Shown here piece by piece: positions 25,529 to 33,360 of a stretch of DNA of 64,000 bases. The notes below the pieces were generated by a model. It was not told where the DNA came from and searched no databases. It saw only the letters and a list, made by a program, of their open reading frames with translations. The first letter of the stretch is position 1, and the number at the start of each line of letters is the position of its first letter. A program made the position numbers and the translations under genes. The stretch spans positions 21,043-85,042 of the forward strand of contig JAJETY010000001.1 in the NCBI GenBank assembly GCA_021268355.1, in the 5' to 3' direction. Source of the stretch: Candidatus Nitrosopumilus sp. GTDB taxonomy: Archaea > Thermoproteota > Nitrososphaeria > Nitrososphaerales > Nitrosopumilaceae.

Positions 25529-27124
25529 CTATTCATCCAATCCTAAAACATCATAGTAGGATTTTGGAATCATTTGTTGTGCCTTAAAAAATACATTATT
25601 CGCAGCAGCGTCAAGAACATATGTCCTTGCCCAGTCATCCTCACTTCGAATAGAACGTCCAAATCCTTGAAGGAGTTTAGTCAAGGTTTGAGAGGTGTAC
25701 CACAGAGGGAATTTATCCATTTTTGCTTTGATTCGTTTTTCCTTATAGTTTGGATAAGGCACCTTAGCTATTATCTGAAAACGAGATAGATCATCTTTTA
25801 GATCAACTCCCTCCCAAAGTGAAGATGATAGTAAAACACCTGTTGGATCTGATTCATGCTCAGAAATTATTTCATCTTGAGTTTTACCATCCTTATTTTT
25901 GCTATGACAAATCCTGATTCTTCGGGTGTTTTTTGGTGAAAGGTATCTAAGGATTTTTTGGCATCGAGGTATTGAGGAGGTAAGAATCAATCCACGTTCT
26001 GCAGAATGTTCATCTAATATCCTATCAATAGTTTTGATTACTTCTAATTCATCGTCTTCAGTGGAGCCATAACTTAATCGCCTAATATTAAGAAGTTCTA
26101 TGCTTCTATTTTTGATAGGGAATGGTGATTTTGGAGTATCGACAAATGCAACTTCATCCTTTTTCAACCCCATGTTTTCACAGAAACTTTGTTTGTCAAT
26201 TGTAGCAGACATGAAAATCTGATATTCGGTTTCAAAAAACTCATTTGCAAATTTTGAAACATCTATTGGTTTAACTGATATAGTTCTAAAATTACCATTC
26301 AAATCACGGACCGGATCATTTACAACAAAATTGTCTTTGTCTGAAGCAATATCAATTTTGGCTTGTGCAGCTCTGTCATAACGTCTTTCTAATCTAGAAA
26401 TTAATTCATAGTCAGGATCATTTTCAAATCCAGGACTTTCTTTGATGTCTTTAATTTTTTTAGCATAAGAGTAAGCAATATCATCAGTTAAAGAAATCAT
26501 GGAATCTAAATCAGTAAAATCATATTTTTCAGGATTTAGATTACATTCATCAACTTGTCCTGCAAATATATCAAATCCCACAAATTGAATTATTTGATCT
26601 TCAATCTTATGCGCTTCATCAAAAACAGATGCTTTTCTATCAAGATAATCCTCAAATAATTTCTTGTTAAATTTCATAATTTGAAAAAATGCATGATAGT
26701 TCCAAAGAGAGTGTTTTGAGACTAGTGCATCATATTTTTGGAGATAGTAATGACACGATTGTTCATCCAATGTGTTTTCTTCTACTTGTTTTATGGTTGG
26801 TTTGAATTTACAGGTTTCAATTACTTCCTTCCCATTTTTACTAGTTCGCTCAATACATTCACCTTTTTCACAGGTTAAACCCCACCTCAACGCACGTCTA
26901 GAATTATCAACTTTCTCAGACTCCATCAATTTTAAACATGGAAAGTTTTGTTTTCCTTTGACGGGCTTCAAAAAAGGAATATCCTTGATATATTGATCCT
27001 GCAAATGTTTGGAGGCAGTTACGGTAAATGAACTATCAAAAAAATTAGAAACGGTTGCACCTACCAAGGATTTTCCAACGCCTGTAGGTGCGCATAGAAT
27101 TATTTTCTTGTAACCTTGATTCAA
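25529..27124 (-). CDS. DinG/XPD-like superfamily 2 DNA helicase
   Basis: At least 531 residues. Motif I (Walker A) is APTGVGKS, motif II is DEAH in SVFDEAHKIED, motif III is MSATIDKQS, and motif VI is LLQGFGRSIRSEDDWA, the XPD/DinG pattern. Cysteines at about 60-110 (CLK, CEKGEC, CKF, CHYY) sit where XPD-type helicases hold a 4Fe-4S cluster. The TTG at 27124 is the first usual start, but the frame is open to 27235 and the extra residues (KFPEQFVPRDIQKKIL) look like the family's missing N-terminus. The true start is probably near 27205, at a CTG about 25 bases after a TATA box. Confidence 0.88.
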   Translation of the reverse strand: MNQGYKKIILCAPTGVGKSLVGATVSNFFDSSFTVTASKHLQDQYIKDIPFLKPVKGKQNFPCLKLMESEKVDNSRRALRWGLTCEKGECIERTSKNGKEVIETCKFKPTIKQVEENTLDEQSCHYYLQKYDALVSKHSLWNYHAFFQIMKFNKKLFEDYLDRKASVFDEAHKIEDQIIQFVGFDIFAGQVDECNLNPEKYDFTDLDSMISLTDDIAYSYAKKIKDIKESPGFENDPDYELISRLERRYDRAAQAKIDIASDKDNFVVNDPVRDLNGNFRTISVKPIDVSKFANEFFETEYQIFMSATIDKQSFCENMGLKKDEVAFVDTPKSPFPIKNRSIELLNIRRLSYGSTEDDELEVIKTIDRILDEHSAERGLILTSSIPRCQKILRYLSPKNTRRIRICHSKNKDGKTQDEIISEHESDPTGVLLSSSLWEGVDLKDDLSRFQIIAKVPYPNYKEKRIKAKMDKFPLWYTSQTLTKLLQGFGRSIRSEDDWARTYVLDAAANNVFFKAQQMIPKSYYDVLGLDE

Positions 27125-27407
27125 TTGTTCTTCAATATCAGCAAGAATTTTTTTTTGAATATCTCTGGGAACGAATTGTTCAGGGAATTTTTGTAAAATA
27201 GACAGGATTAATCTGAATTTTCTTTTATATTAAAAGCATGAAGGTTCTTGTAATATCGGAATTAATGTATTTGAGGATATACCTAGATCAGTTTTTAATA
27301 GCATAGATTTTTGTTTTCAAATGGTTCAGAGTCTAAGAATTACATAGTATTCAAAGTGTGGATTGTGTGAAAAAATTCGTTAAATCCAAGTATGTTGTTA
27401 ATACAGC

Positions 27408-27497
27408 ATGGCTTTTACTAAATGCCCTGAATGTGGAGAAATGAGATTTGATAAAAAAGCAAATCGCTGTGCAAACTGCGGGTACCAAGTTGGATAG
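27408..27497 (+). CDS. Zinc-ribbon microprotein
   Basis: A 29-residue protein beginning MAFTKCPECGEM, with a second knuckle RCANCGYQVG. This is a minimal rubredoxin-like or zinc-ribbon unit, much like the ribbons in S27ae or transcription factor B. A stable hairpin (27508-27548) starts 10 bases after its stop. Confidence 0.65.
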   Translation: MAFTKCPECGEMRFDKKANRCANCGYQVG

Positions 27498-27507
27498 TTT
27501 AATGATG

Positions 27508-27548
27508 CCCAGTGAGTGCATTACATGAATGCATACTATCTCACTGGG
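27508..27548. terminator. Strong hairpin after a zinc-ribbon gene (terminator or 3' stabiliser)
   Basis: A 9-bp perfect outer stem (CCCAGTGAG with CTCACTGGG) plus a 5-bp inner stem (TGCAT with ATGCA) around a 7-base loop, separated by a 6-base bulge (TACTAT) on the 3' side. It is the most GC-rich inverted repeat of the region. No long T-run follows, so it may stabilise or process an RNA 3' end, or belong to a small RNA. Confidence 0.5.
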
Positions 27549-27658
27549 TTGTTGGCGTGCAAACCAATTACTGTTAAAGTAACAATTATCTCATAAAAAG
27601 TTGTCCCATGATTACACAATAACACCTTTACTTTAATTCAAAATTCTTTAATTCTTAC

Positions 27659-27790
27659 ATGATAGCATATTGTTCATGTTATAAGAAGAATCTAGCATTG
27701 GATGAGGCTAGAATTAGATATGAAAATTGGTATCATAGAAAGGGTGTTTGGCATATTGCTCACTTTATAAGTTTAGAGAATTTCTTTTAA
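27659..27790 (+). CDS. Possible microprotein
   Basis: A 43-residue open frame beginning MIAYCSCYKKNLALDE, with aromatic and His-rich NWYHRKGVWHIAHF near its end. A CTTTAATT box is centred about 24 bases before the ATG. It might bind a metal through CSC and the histidines. There is no family match. Confidence 0.38.
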   Translation: MIAYCSCYKKNLALDEARIRYENWYHRKGVWHIAHFISLENFF

Positions 27791-27903
27791 AGTTTCAATA
27801 AGGAGATGATTCCCGTTACGTTAATTCACATAGTTTACAGTATAAAATCAAAATTGAATATCAGTAGAAAGCATATATCAATATTTAATTTAGGATTAGT
27901 TGA

Positions 27904-28257
27904 ATGAACAGAATTGCATTAATTGACGGATTTGAAGAAGATAAGGTCCGAGAAACACTTGATGTAATGCTTCGAGATAAAGAGAATGAGTTTAGAGAAC
28001 TTGCAAAAACACTAAACATTCCAACAAATACGAATGACTGGCAAGTGATAGTTTTAAAATTCTGCTTAGACTTTAAGGAATGTCTCACTATTTGGACAGA
28101 TTCTGTGGAGCCAAACTCTATCAAAAATGCAAAATGTATGACCATAATGCGAGAACTTGCAAAGGGTAAGGAAAATTTCTCTGAAATTATCAACATGCAA
28201 AATGTTGCTCAAACCCTATTCTCAGAGTTTAATGAAACATACAGGAGATTGACCTAA
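27904..28257 (+). CDS. Hypothetical soluble protein
   Basis: A 117-residue largely helical protein beginning MNRIALIDGFEEDKVRETL. There are two cysteines (KFCLDFKECL) close together and no export signal. An ATATTTAATTT box lies about 25 bases before the ATG. I do not recognise it. It lies alone between microproteins. Confidence 0.68.
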   Translation: MNRIALIDGFEEDKVRETLDVMLRDKENEFRELAKTLNIPTNTNDWQVIVLKFCLDFKECLTIWTDSVEPNSIKNAKCMTIMRELAKGKENFSEIINMQNVAQTLFSEFNETYRRLT

Positions 28258-28301
28258 GTACAACTATTGTCAAAGAGTTAGAATCCAAACAAACTACATT
28301 A

Positions 28302-28388
28302 TTACCATTCTTGGTCAGGATTCTCTAGTCTAGCCCATTTGTTTTGGATAATTTGAAGTATTTTTTTCCTATAGAGCGATTGGAACAT
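28302..28388 (-). CDS. Possible basic microprotein
   Basis: A 28-residue open frame, MFQSLYRKKILQIIQ then NKWARLENPDQEW, amphipathic and Trp-containing. A TTATTAAATA box is centred about 28 bases upstream, a fit to the local promoter rule. No relatives are known to me. Confidence 0.35.
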   Translation of the reverse strand: MFQSLYRKKILQIIQNKWARLENPDQEW

Positions 28389-28500
28389 GATCCTATTATA
28401 CAAAATTTGTATTTAATAACCACGTAGAAATCATATGTGAACACTTTGAAATATGCTTTTCAGTGATTGAGTTTAATATCTAGTAAGTATATCAAATATC

Positions 28501-28818
28501 ATGGAATTGCTAGATGACAAAATGAGAGTCTGGTTAGAAAGTGCAAAATTTGTAAAGCCCAATCCTGGCGTATATGTTCTTTACAATAGGAGTAAACATC
28601 CAATATACATAGGTGAGACAAATAATCTAGAGGAGACGTTTACAAAATATGTAGAAACAGATTTTGAAGACGATGAATGTAAGAAAAAAACCCAGTTTTA
28701 CCAAAGGGTTTTTACAGATAATCCAAAAGAATTACAATTGCAGTTACTTGAGCAATTTAGAAATGAAACTAATGAGTTGCCTTCTTGCAATTCGGAAATC
28801 AAAGTGGAAACCCACTAA
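28501..28818 (+). CDS. Stand-alone GIY-YIG-like domain protein
   Basis: A 105-residue protein. The segment NPGVYVLYNRSKHPIYIGET matches the GIY-YIG core strands (GVY...YIG), followed by a helix starting NNLEETFTKY. The usual catalytic Arg after YIG (YIGxTxxLxxR) is not evident here, and a Thr or Lys stands in that area. The expected downstream Glu may be in LLEQFRNETNE. It could be a nuclease or a degenerate binding version. There is no UvrC or homing-type partner domain. Confidence 0.65.
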   Translation: MELLDDKMRVWLESAKFVKPNPGVYVLYNRSKHPIYIGETNNLEETFTKYVETDFEDDECKKKTQFYQRVFTDNPKELQLQLLEQFRNETNELPSCNSEIKVETH

Positions 28819-29030
28819 ACACATATTCATTCATACTGAAATTTTCATTAACAATAAAAAAAGTATGATGTTTTTAAAATCTCAAGTTAATATTATCTTT
28901 AGATTTTGAGAAAATTTTAAAATCGTAAAAGGATTTGAAGGGTGGTAAAGAAATAAGATTTGGCTCATAAAATATTACCTAGGCACAAAATTAGAGAAAA
29001 CAATTAATCCAAGATTAGACAATTTAAGCA

Positions 29031-29168
29031 ATGCATCAATGCTATTATTGTGAGCAGATTTTTGATTCGAAAGAAGCACTTTATGACCATGTCGAAATAC
29101 ATTCAGATTCTGAAAGAAATAAGGAAATAATGGAAAGAAAAAAGAAATCAAAAAAAACTGAATTTTAA
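29031..29168 (+). CDS. C2H2 zinc-finger microprotein
   Basis: A 45-residue protein beginning MHQCYYCEQIF, with the finger C-x2-C-x12-H-x3-H (CYYC...DHVEIH) and a highly charged Lys/Glu tail. A CAATTAAT box lies about 24 bases before the ATG. It is very similar in plan to 21464 and 40702, suggesting a family of single-finger proteins. Confidence 0.68.
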   Translation: MHQCYYCEQIFDSKEALYDHVEIHSDSERNKEIMERKKKSKKTEF

Positions 29169-29246
29169 TCCTAATTAAAAAAAATAGAGTAAAGGTAAGA
29201 AATTATCACATTCACGAGGTGATATAACAACTTGGAATTATAAAAT

Positions 29247-29513
29247 ATGGATTGGGTTGAAACGTTACTTCGTAAATCATGTGACAGAACATTAACTAAA
29301 GAAGAAGTTCTTCATAGTCTATTTCACATGATAGAAGTAAATGAAAATACTCTAAATCAAATTCAATCAGACAAAAGAGATTTTGGTCCAGAGTTAGAGG
29401 AGTTAAAACAAACAGAGATTAGGGATTTGGATTTCCATCTCAAATATTATAGAAGTCTAGTTAATTACATTAATTCAATTCATGAAAATAAAATTTTTGA
29501 GAAGCAATATTGA
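29247..29513 (+). CDS. Hypothetical helical protein
   Basis: An 88-residue protein beginning MDWVETLLRKSCDRTLT, mostly helical and acidic in the middle (QSDKRDFGPELEELKQTEI), with heptad-like leucines. It lacks a signal or metal motif. It resembles the short helical proteins at 36937 and 41073 only in general character. Confidence 0.6.
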   Translation: MDWVETLLRKSCDRTLTKEEVLHSLFHMIEVNENTLNQIQSDKRDFGPELEELKQTEIRDLDFHLKYYRSLVNYINSIHENKIFEKQY

Positions 29514-29698
29514 TTACAAAAAAATATTTTCTGATTAATAATTTTTGAGAGAAAATTTTTTGATTCATTTTAATCTTCCAGATTATCTCCAGGATTAAGT
29601 TCAGAAAGAGTATTTCAATTTAATTTAGGTAGTTTTTCAGTTTTGAGATAGTAGTTGAAATAATTTATTTAGAAAAACAGATTTCATTGAGAATTTTT

Positions 29699-30235
29699 TT
29701 ATAGTCTCAAATGTTGGATTTTTGCATGATATTCGGATTGTTTATCTAAATTATTACCATAATCAGTAGTTTCATCGTATTCTACTAATTTTTCTTCAAA
29801 AAGAGTTTGTAACTTTTCAATTTCTTGAGCAATCATTTTACCCGAATCTTCTTTAGCAAGTTGTTTTCGTTGATCTTCATTTTTTCCTCTAGTAGGATAT
29901 TTCTTACCTTCAAATTTAGTTTGGATTTGAGAAATGTTTTCACGTTTTATCAATTCTGCTAAATCAAAACGAGTTTGTTCATATTTTAGAAGATCATCAC
30001 TTGCTTCAGAAGATCTTACGGATGATAATAGTGGACAAAACTCTACAGAAATCTGAATATTTTTGATCAGAAACAATATTTCACTTCCCATCTTTTCAGA
30101 ATCAATGGTCCAGGTAAATCCGTATTTTATAACACTATGAGAATCTGCATATGAGGCAGGATTATGTTCCGCCTTAAAATCACTCCAATTTAATGAGTAT
30201 TGTTTATCCCAAAAGAGAGTCTCATTTTCACTCAT
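29699..30235 (-). CDS. DUF922-like protein with the catalytic histidines replaced
   Basis: A 178-residue protein that follows the DUF922 (putative zinc protease) pattern: LNWSDF near the start, SHSVIKYGFTW, then LLKYEQTRFDLAEL at about residues 82-95, and YDETTDYG...Q near the end. In active members these sites read HEQxHFD and TNHG. Here His is Tyr85 and Arg89, and the last His is Tyr, so the metal ligands are lost. It lacks a signal peptide. I infer a pseudoenzyme or regulatory domain. Family assignment rests on remembered motifs. Confidence 0.6.
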   Translation of the reverse strand: MSENETLFWDKQYSLNWSDFKAEHNPASYADSHSVIKYGFTWTIDSEKMGSEILFLIKNIQISVEFCPLLSSVRSSEASDDLLKYEQTRFDLAELIKRENISQIQTKFEGKKYPTRGKNEDQRKQLAKEDSGKMIAQEIEKLQTLFEEKLVEYDETTDYGNNLDKQSEYHAKIQHLRL

Positions 30236-30275
30236 TGTCTAATAATTAGTGAATTTCAGCATAATTAGATTGTGA

Positions 30276-30479
30276 TTAAGATATTTTACCATCTCGTCCG
30301 CTAAGTTTTCCAATTGGCTGGGAATTCTCAAATCCCAACCAGGAGTAGTTTTGAGATTCCAAAGATTTATGAAAATTCTGATGATCTACCAATGATGAAT
30401 CACCCCAATTTCCATTATAAATGAAAGGACATTTTTGATAAGTGCCATTTTTTTGGATACCTTTGCATGTGATTAACAA
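30276..30479 (-). CDS. Possible small protein
   Basis: A 67-residue open frame beginning MLITCKGIQKNGTYQKCPF, with one cysteine pair, then Asn-, Ser- and Trp-rich sequence (IYNGNWGDSSLVDHQNF). It could be a genuine gene between the DUF922-like gene and the divergent membrane protein. There is no known family. Confidence 0.42.
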   Translation of the reverse strand: MLITCKGIQKNGTYQKCPFIYNGNWGDSSLVDHQNFHKSLESQNYSWLGFENSQPIGKLSGRDGKIS

Positions 30480-30496
30480 AACAGTTTATCTCTAGA

Positions 30497-30787
30497 TTGG
30501 GAATTGAAATATTTTTTGTTATAATAATGTGCTATTGGATAATAGTAGGCTCAATTGACAGTGAGCTCAATTTGTTCACGGACAAAATTGGATCATTTTT
30601 TCAACCCATTTTGATCAAAATACAAGACATGTTTTATTTTAACAATTTTTCACGAGATAAATCATTACAAATATTGGAAGCAAGAATGATTGCTTGTTTG
30701 ATATCTGGCCGTAACTCCCAAAGAGTCGATGAAAAAAAGATATCAAACTCGCTTGCTTTCCAAATTCAAACTATTAATTTTAGATAA
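30497..30787 (+). CDS. Small protein with N-terminal membrane helix
   Basis: A 96-residue protein from a TTG, with a hydrophobic start (IEIFFVIIMCYWIIVGSI) and a soluble basic remainder ending DEKKISNSLAFQIQTINFR. An inner ATG at 30527 is a possible start but would cut the membrane helix. The function is unknown. Confidence 0.5.
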   Translation: MGIEIFFVIIMCYWIIVGSIDSELNLFTDKIGSFFQPILIKIQDMFYFNNFSRDKSLQILEARMIACLISGRNSQRVDEKKISNSLAFQIQTINFR

Positions 30788-30802
30788 TTATAAGATTAAT
30801 TT

Positions 30803-30880
30803 ATGAATAGTCGATTTTACATCTGGATGGGTGTTTCAGTAGTCGCATTAGCTGTGGGATTCATACTTTTGTTCAGTTAG
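30803..30880 (+). CDS. Single-span membrane microprotein
   Basis: A 25-residue peptide, MNSRFYIWMG followed by VSVVALAVGFILLFS: a minimal transmembrane peptide. It is 15 bases after the preceding membrane protein and may be co-transcribed. Confidence 0.42.
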   Translation: MNSRFYIWMGVSVVALAVGFILLFS

Positions 30881-31026
30881 ATAATTAATTTTTGATTCTA
30901 TACTTAATTTTCATGGTTTTTTTATTTTATCAGAATTTTAATGAATAAATAATTACCATATGATCAGATGTGGTTTACAATCACAATGGTACATCACATA
31001 TAGATTATGAAGATTATATGTGCCAA

Positions 31027-31275
31027 TTAATTTGGATGAGAATTTAAAGTATAATCAAATTTTTCTTCATCTGTGAATAGTTTAAAATTATTTTTTGCTA
31101 AATCTAACATATCATGAAATGCAGGACAGTAATTGTCAATAGAAAATATTTCTTGACAATCAGGACACACAATAACAGTATGATTTCCCCAGTCACATTC
31201 AATATCATTTATTAATTCAAAATTAACAGTCCCATTACACACGCATTTAATATTTTGAAATTTTTTAAGATTCAT
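31027..31275 (-). CDS. Zinc-binding small protein
   Basis: An 82-residue protein. It has CVC in NIKCVCNGTVNF, then CPDCQEIF, with a further Cys and His in DNYCPAFHDML. This is a ribbon-like set of about five cysteines with a helical C-terminus. It is divergent from the duplicated zinc protein at 31333. Confidence 0.65.
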   Translation of the reverse strand: MNLKKFQNIKCVCNGTVNFELINDIECDWGNHTVIVCPDCQEIFSIDNYCPAFHDMLDLAKNNFKLFTDEEKFDYTLNSHPN

Positions 31276-31332
31276 AAAAACCAGATTTTAAAATTAAATA
31301 TAATTTATTAAAAGTAGATTTTGAATGAAAAT

Positions 31333-31536
31333 ATGACAGAATGTCCAACTTGTAAATTATCTATGGAATCACATTCCACATCAGAATTAATGGAATGTTG
31401 TATGAAACAAATTGACGACGAATTTACTGAAGAACAACAAGGAATTTGTCCAAATTGTAAACATGAAATAAAAAAACACTCAGATAAAGAACTTGCAGAA
31501 TGTACTATAGAATACCTTAAATCAGGAATTCAGTAG
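31333..31536 (+). CDS. Internally duplicated zinc microprotein
   Basis: A 67-residue protein beginning MTECPTCKLSMESHS. It consists of two copies of one unit: CPTCKLSMESHSTSELMEC (about residues 4-22) and CPNCKHEIKKHSDKELAEC (about 39-57). Each unit holds C-x2-C plus a His and a later Cys, enough for one metal. A TTG at 31321 is an alternative start. Boxes fit either. Tandem duplication within such a short gene is unusual. Confidence 0.65.
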   Translation: MTECPTCKLSMESHSTSELMECCMKQIDDEFTEEQQGICPNCKHEIKKHSDKELAECTIEYLKSGIQ

Positions 31537-31576
31537 TCCAGTTAAAATTAAACAATAGTAAAGTAAAATTCAGATA

Positions 31577-32167
31577 TTGAACCAAACTACACAAAAATTA
31601 ATTGAAAGATTCACCCCTATGTGGACTAATAAACAAGTTTGGGAATTTGATCAATTAAACGAAGAACTAAGATTCGATGTAATCTATGTTAATCCACAAG
31701 AGTACAAAGATAGTCTTTGGAAATCAAAATTAACCTATCCAGATTCAGAGGTTCGAGATACCGTGGTTAGAACATTTGAACATATGCTAGATGGGGAAGA
31801 ATTATGGATTTCAAATGTAAATAAGAAAAAAATTGATGAGAATCACATACCATACCTCATGGCTGTTATGGCTGATGTGATGATTGAAGAAGAGATCTGT
31901 TTGAATTTTAGAATTGAAAATGATTGTTTTGTGGCAAGTATTGATTTAGATGCAGATGTAATAGATTGTAAAGAATTTTTTGAAGAATTCTACCATTTAG
32001 CAACAGGGTTCAACTATGAGACAGACACTGGAATTCCTGAGGATGAGACTGAAGCTGAGATTTATCTTACAAGACTTCAAGAAGAATTTGATGAAAAAAT
32101 GAAATTATTATTGGGAGATAAATATCTTCCAGGAAATAATGACCCAGATACAATAAATGCAAAATAA
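31577..32167 (+). CDS. Hypothetical acidic protein
   Basis: A 196-residue soluble, acidic protein from a TTG (MNQTTQKLIERFTPMW). It has a helix-rich middle (HIPYLMAVMADVMIEEEICLNF) and a C-terminal EEFDEKMKLLLGDKYLPG. There is no signal and no recognisable catalytic motif. It lies between the duplicated zinc protein and a winged-helix-like gene. Confidence 0.65.
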   Translation: MNQTTQKLIERFTPMWTNKQVWEFDQLNEELRFDVIYVNPQEYKDSLWKSKLTYPDSEVRDTVVRTFEHMLDGEELWISNVNKKKIDENHIPYLMAVMADVMIEEEICLNFRIENDCFVASIDLDADVIDCKEFFEEFYHLATGFNYETDTGIPEDETEAEIYLTRLQEEFDEKMKLLLGDKYLPGNNDPDTINAK

Positions 32168-32202
32168 TTTATCTAAAATACATGAACATATCATGATTAT
32201 AC

Positions 32203-32538
32203 ATGTCACAAAATAGACCACATAGAAGGTTTTCAAAAAAAGGGCCTTCTCTAACTACCGAACAAAAGGTTGAGACGTTCATTTTGAGAAATTCAGAAAA
32301 CGGTTATTTTACCAAAGTCTCTACCATCCCATACAAATTTGAAATCTCTGAAAGTAAAGCATGGGATATTGTAGGTGAGCTTTTGTCAAATGGAAAAATA
32401 GAATCAATTCATGATGAAATATCAGGAGAAATGAAATTGTGTAAAAATGGACAAACTTATTCAATTATGAATAATGAGCAAAAAAGAAAAAAACAGAATA
32501 CAAAAAATTTCAAAAATAAGAATAAGAAGGTAGACTAA
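32203..32538 (+). CDS. Small basic protein with winged-helix-like fold
   Basis: A 111-residue protein. Residues about 20-75 look like a winged helix (EQKVETFILRNSENGYFT, then ISESKAWDIVGELLSNGKIE). The ends are very basic (PHRRFSKKG at the start, KNFKNKNKKVD at the end). A DNA- or RNA-binding role is plausible. It starts a run with two microprotein genes downstream. Confidence 0.65.
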   Translation: MSQNRPHRRFSKKGPSLTTEQKVETFILRNSENGYFTKVSTIPYKFEISESKAWDIVGELLSNGKIESIHDEISGEMKLCKNGQTYSIMNNEQKRKKQNTKNFKNKNKKVD

Positions 32539-32581
32539 ATAATCAAACAGATATTTATTCCAAAAAATACATTAAATCAAT

Positions 32582-32671
32582 ATGGATGATGAAAATTTAC
32601 CTACACAATGTCATCCAATAATAACACCGAAAAAGAAAAAAGAATTGGATAAGAGAAATGATACAGTGTAA
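32582..32671 (+). CDS. Possible basic microprotein
   Basis: A 29-residue open frame beginning MDDENLPTQCHPI with a lysine-rich tail (TPKKKKELDKRND). A TATTTATT box is centred 26 bases before the ATG. It overlaps the next finger gene by 14 bases, so the two may be translated together. Confidence 0.4.
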   Translation: MDDENLPTQCHPIITPKKKKELDKRNDTV

Positions 32672-32807
32672 ATTATGCGGCACTCCATTAGGCAAGGAAC
32701 CCACTACTGTAGAATTAGAAAAACATTGGAAAAAACACCACAGTTGGCATTGGGAATCTAACAAGGATAAATCACCAGAAGAGGCATTATTAAAAAAAAG
32801 AGAATAG
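32658..32807 (+). CDS. C2H2-like zinc-finger microprotein
   Basis: A 49-residue protein beginning MIQCKLCGTPL. CKLC pairs with a histidine-rich stretch, EKHWKKHHSWHWE, giving a C2H2-type site with spare histidines, then a Lys/Glu tail. The start lies inside the preceding short frame. It is one of at least four single-finger genes in this region. Confidence 0.6.
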   Translation: MIQCKLCGTPLGKEPTTVELEKHWKKHHSWHWESNKDKSPEEALLKKRE

Positions 32808-33059
32808 TCAGATTATAGAATATTTTTAGATTAAAGCACACGTGGAACACATATCAAAATATTGTTGATCATTCAGCCTCAAACGATAAAACTAGTTGAT
32901 ATCTTGCAAACATTTGTTTTAAAAAAAATAAAAAATTTCAACTAATTTTCAAAAAATAAGGATATTTTGAATATAGTTTTTAGAATTAAATATTTTTTAG
33001 CAAGAGAAGATAAAAAAATTTACTTTTAATCAATTAAAGAAATTTTACAATTACGGCTC

Positions 33060-33293
33060 ATGTCAGTAATAGAGGCATATGATATCAAAGCAAGAAAAAA
33101 AGTGTCAATGAAAGACCCAGAACCATATCTTATGAAAAACGGTTCATGGGCATTGAGAGGAACTAGCTCTGAGACGGGGATCAAACTATTCAAAATTGTT
33201 GGAAGAACAAAACCATCAATCACTCAGTCAAAGTTTGAAGCATTCAAAAATCTGTTCACTAGCAGAAAATGTGAATGTAACAAAGATTGCTAG
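33060..33293 (+). CDS. DUF5679-like zinc-ribbon fold that has lost its cysteines
   Basis: A 77-residue protein. From memory, DUF5679 proteins read roughly 'AYCxKC...MKNGRPAxxGxCPxCGTKxFRI'. Here the same backbone appears as AYDIKARKKV, MKDPEPYLMKNGSWALRGT, SSETGIKLFKIVG, with all four zinc cysteines replaced (Asp8, Ala11, Ser36, Thr39). A new cysteine cluster, KCECNKDC, lies at the extreme C-terminus. Either the ribbon is held without metal, or metal binding has moved to the tail. Confidence 0.62.
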   Translation: MSVIEAYDIKARKKVSMKDPEPYLMKNGSWALRGTSSETGIKLFKIVGRTKPSITQSKFEAFKNLFTSRKCECNKDC

Positions 33294-33360
33294 TTATTTT
33301 TTTATTTCAAAGTAAGTTCACATTAGAAAGAATTAATGTAAGATTTTTGACACATATTTA

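Noticed and set aside
28664..28909. An 81-residue frame overlapping the GIY-YIG-like gene
   Set aside because: Same-strand shadow in another frame, with AT-rich composition and no start signal.
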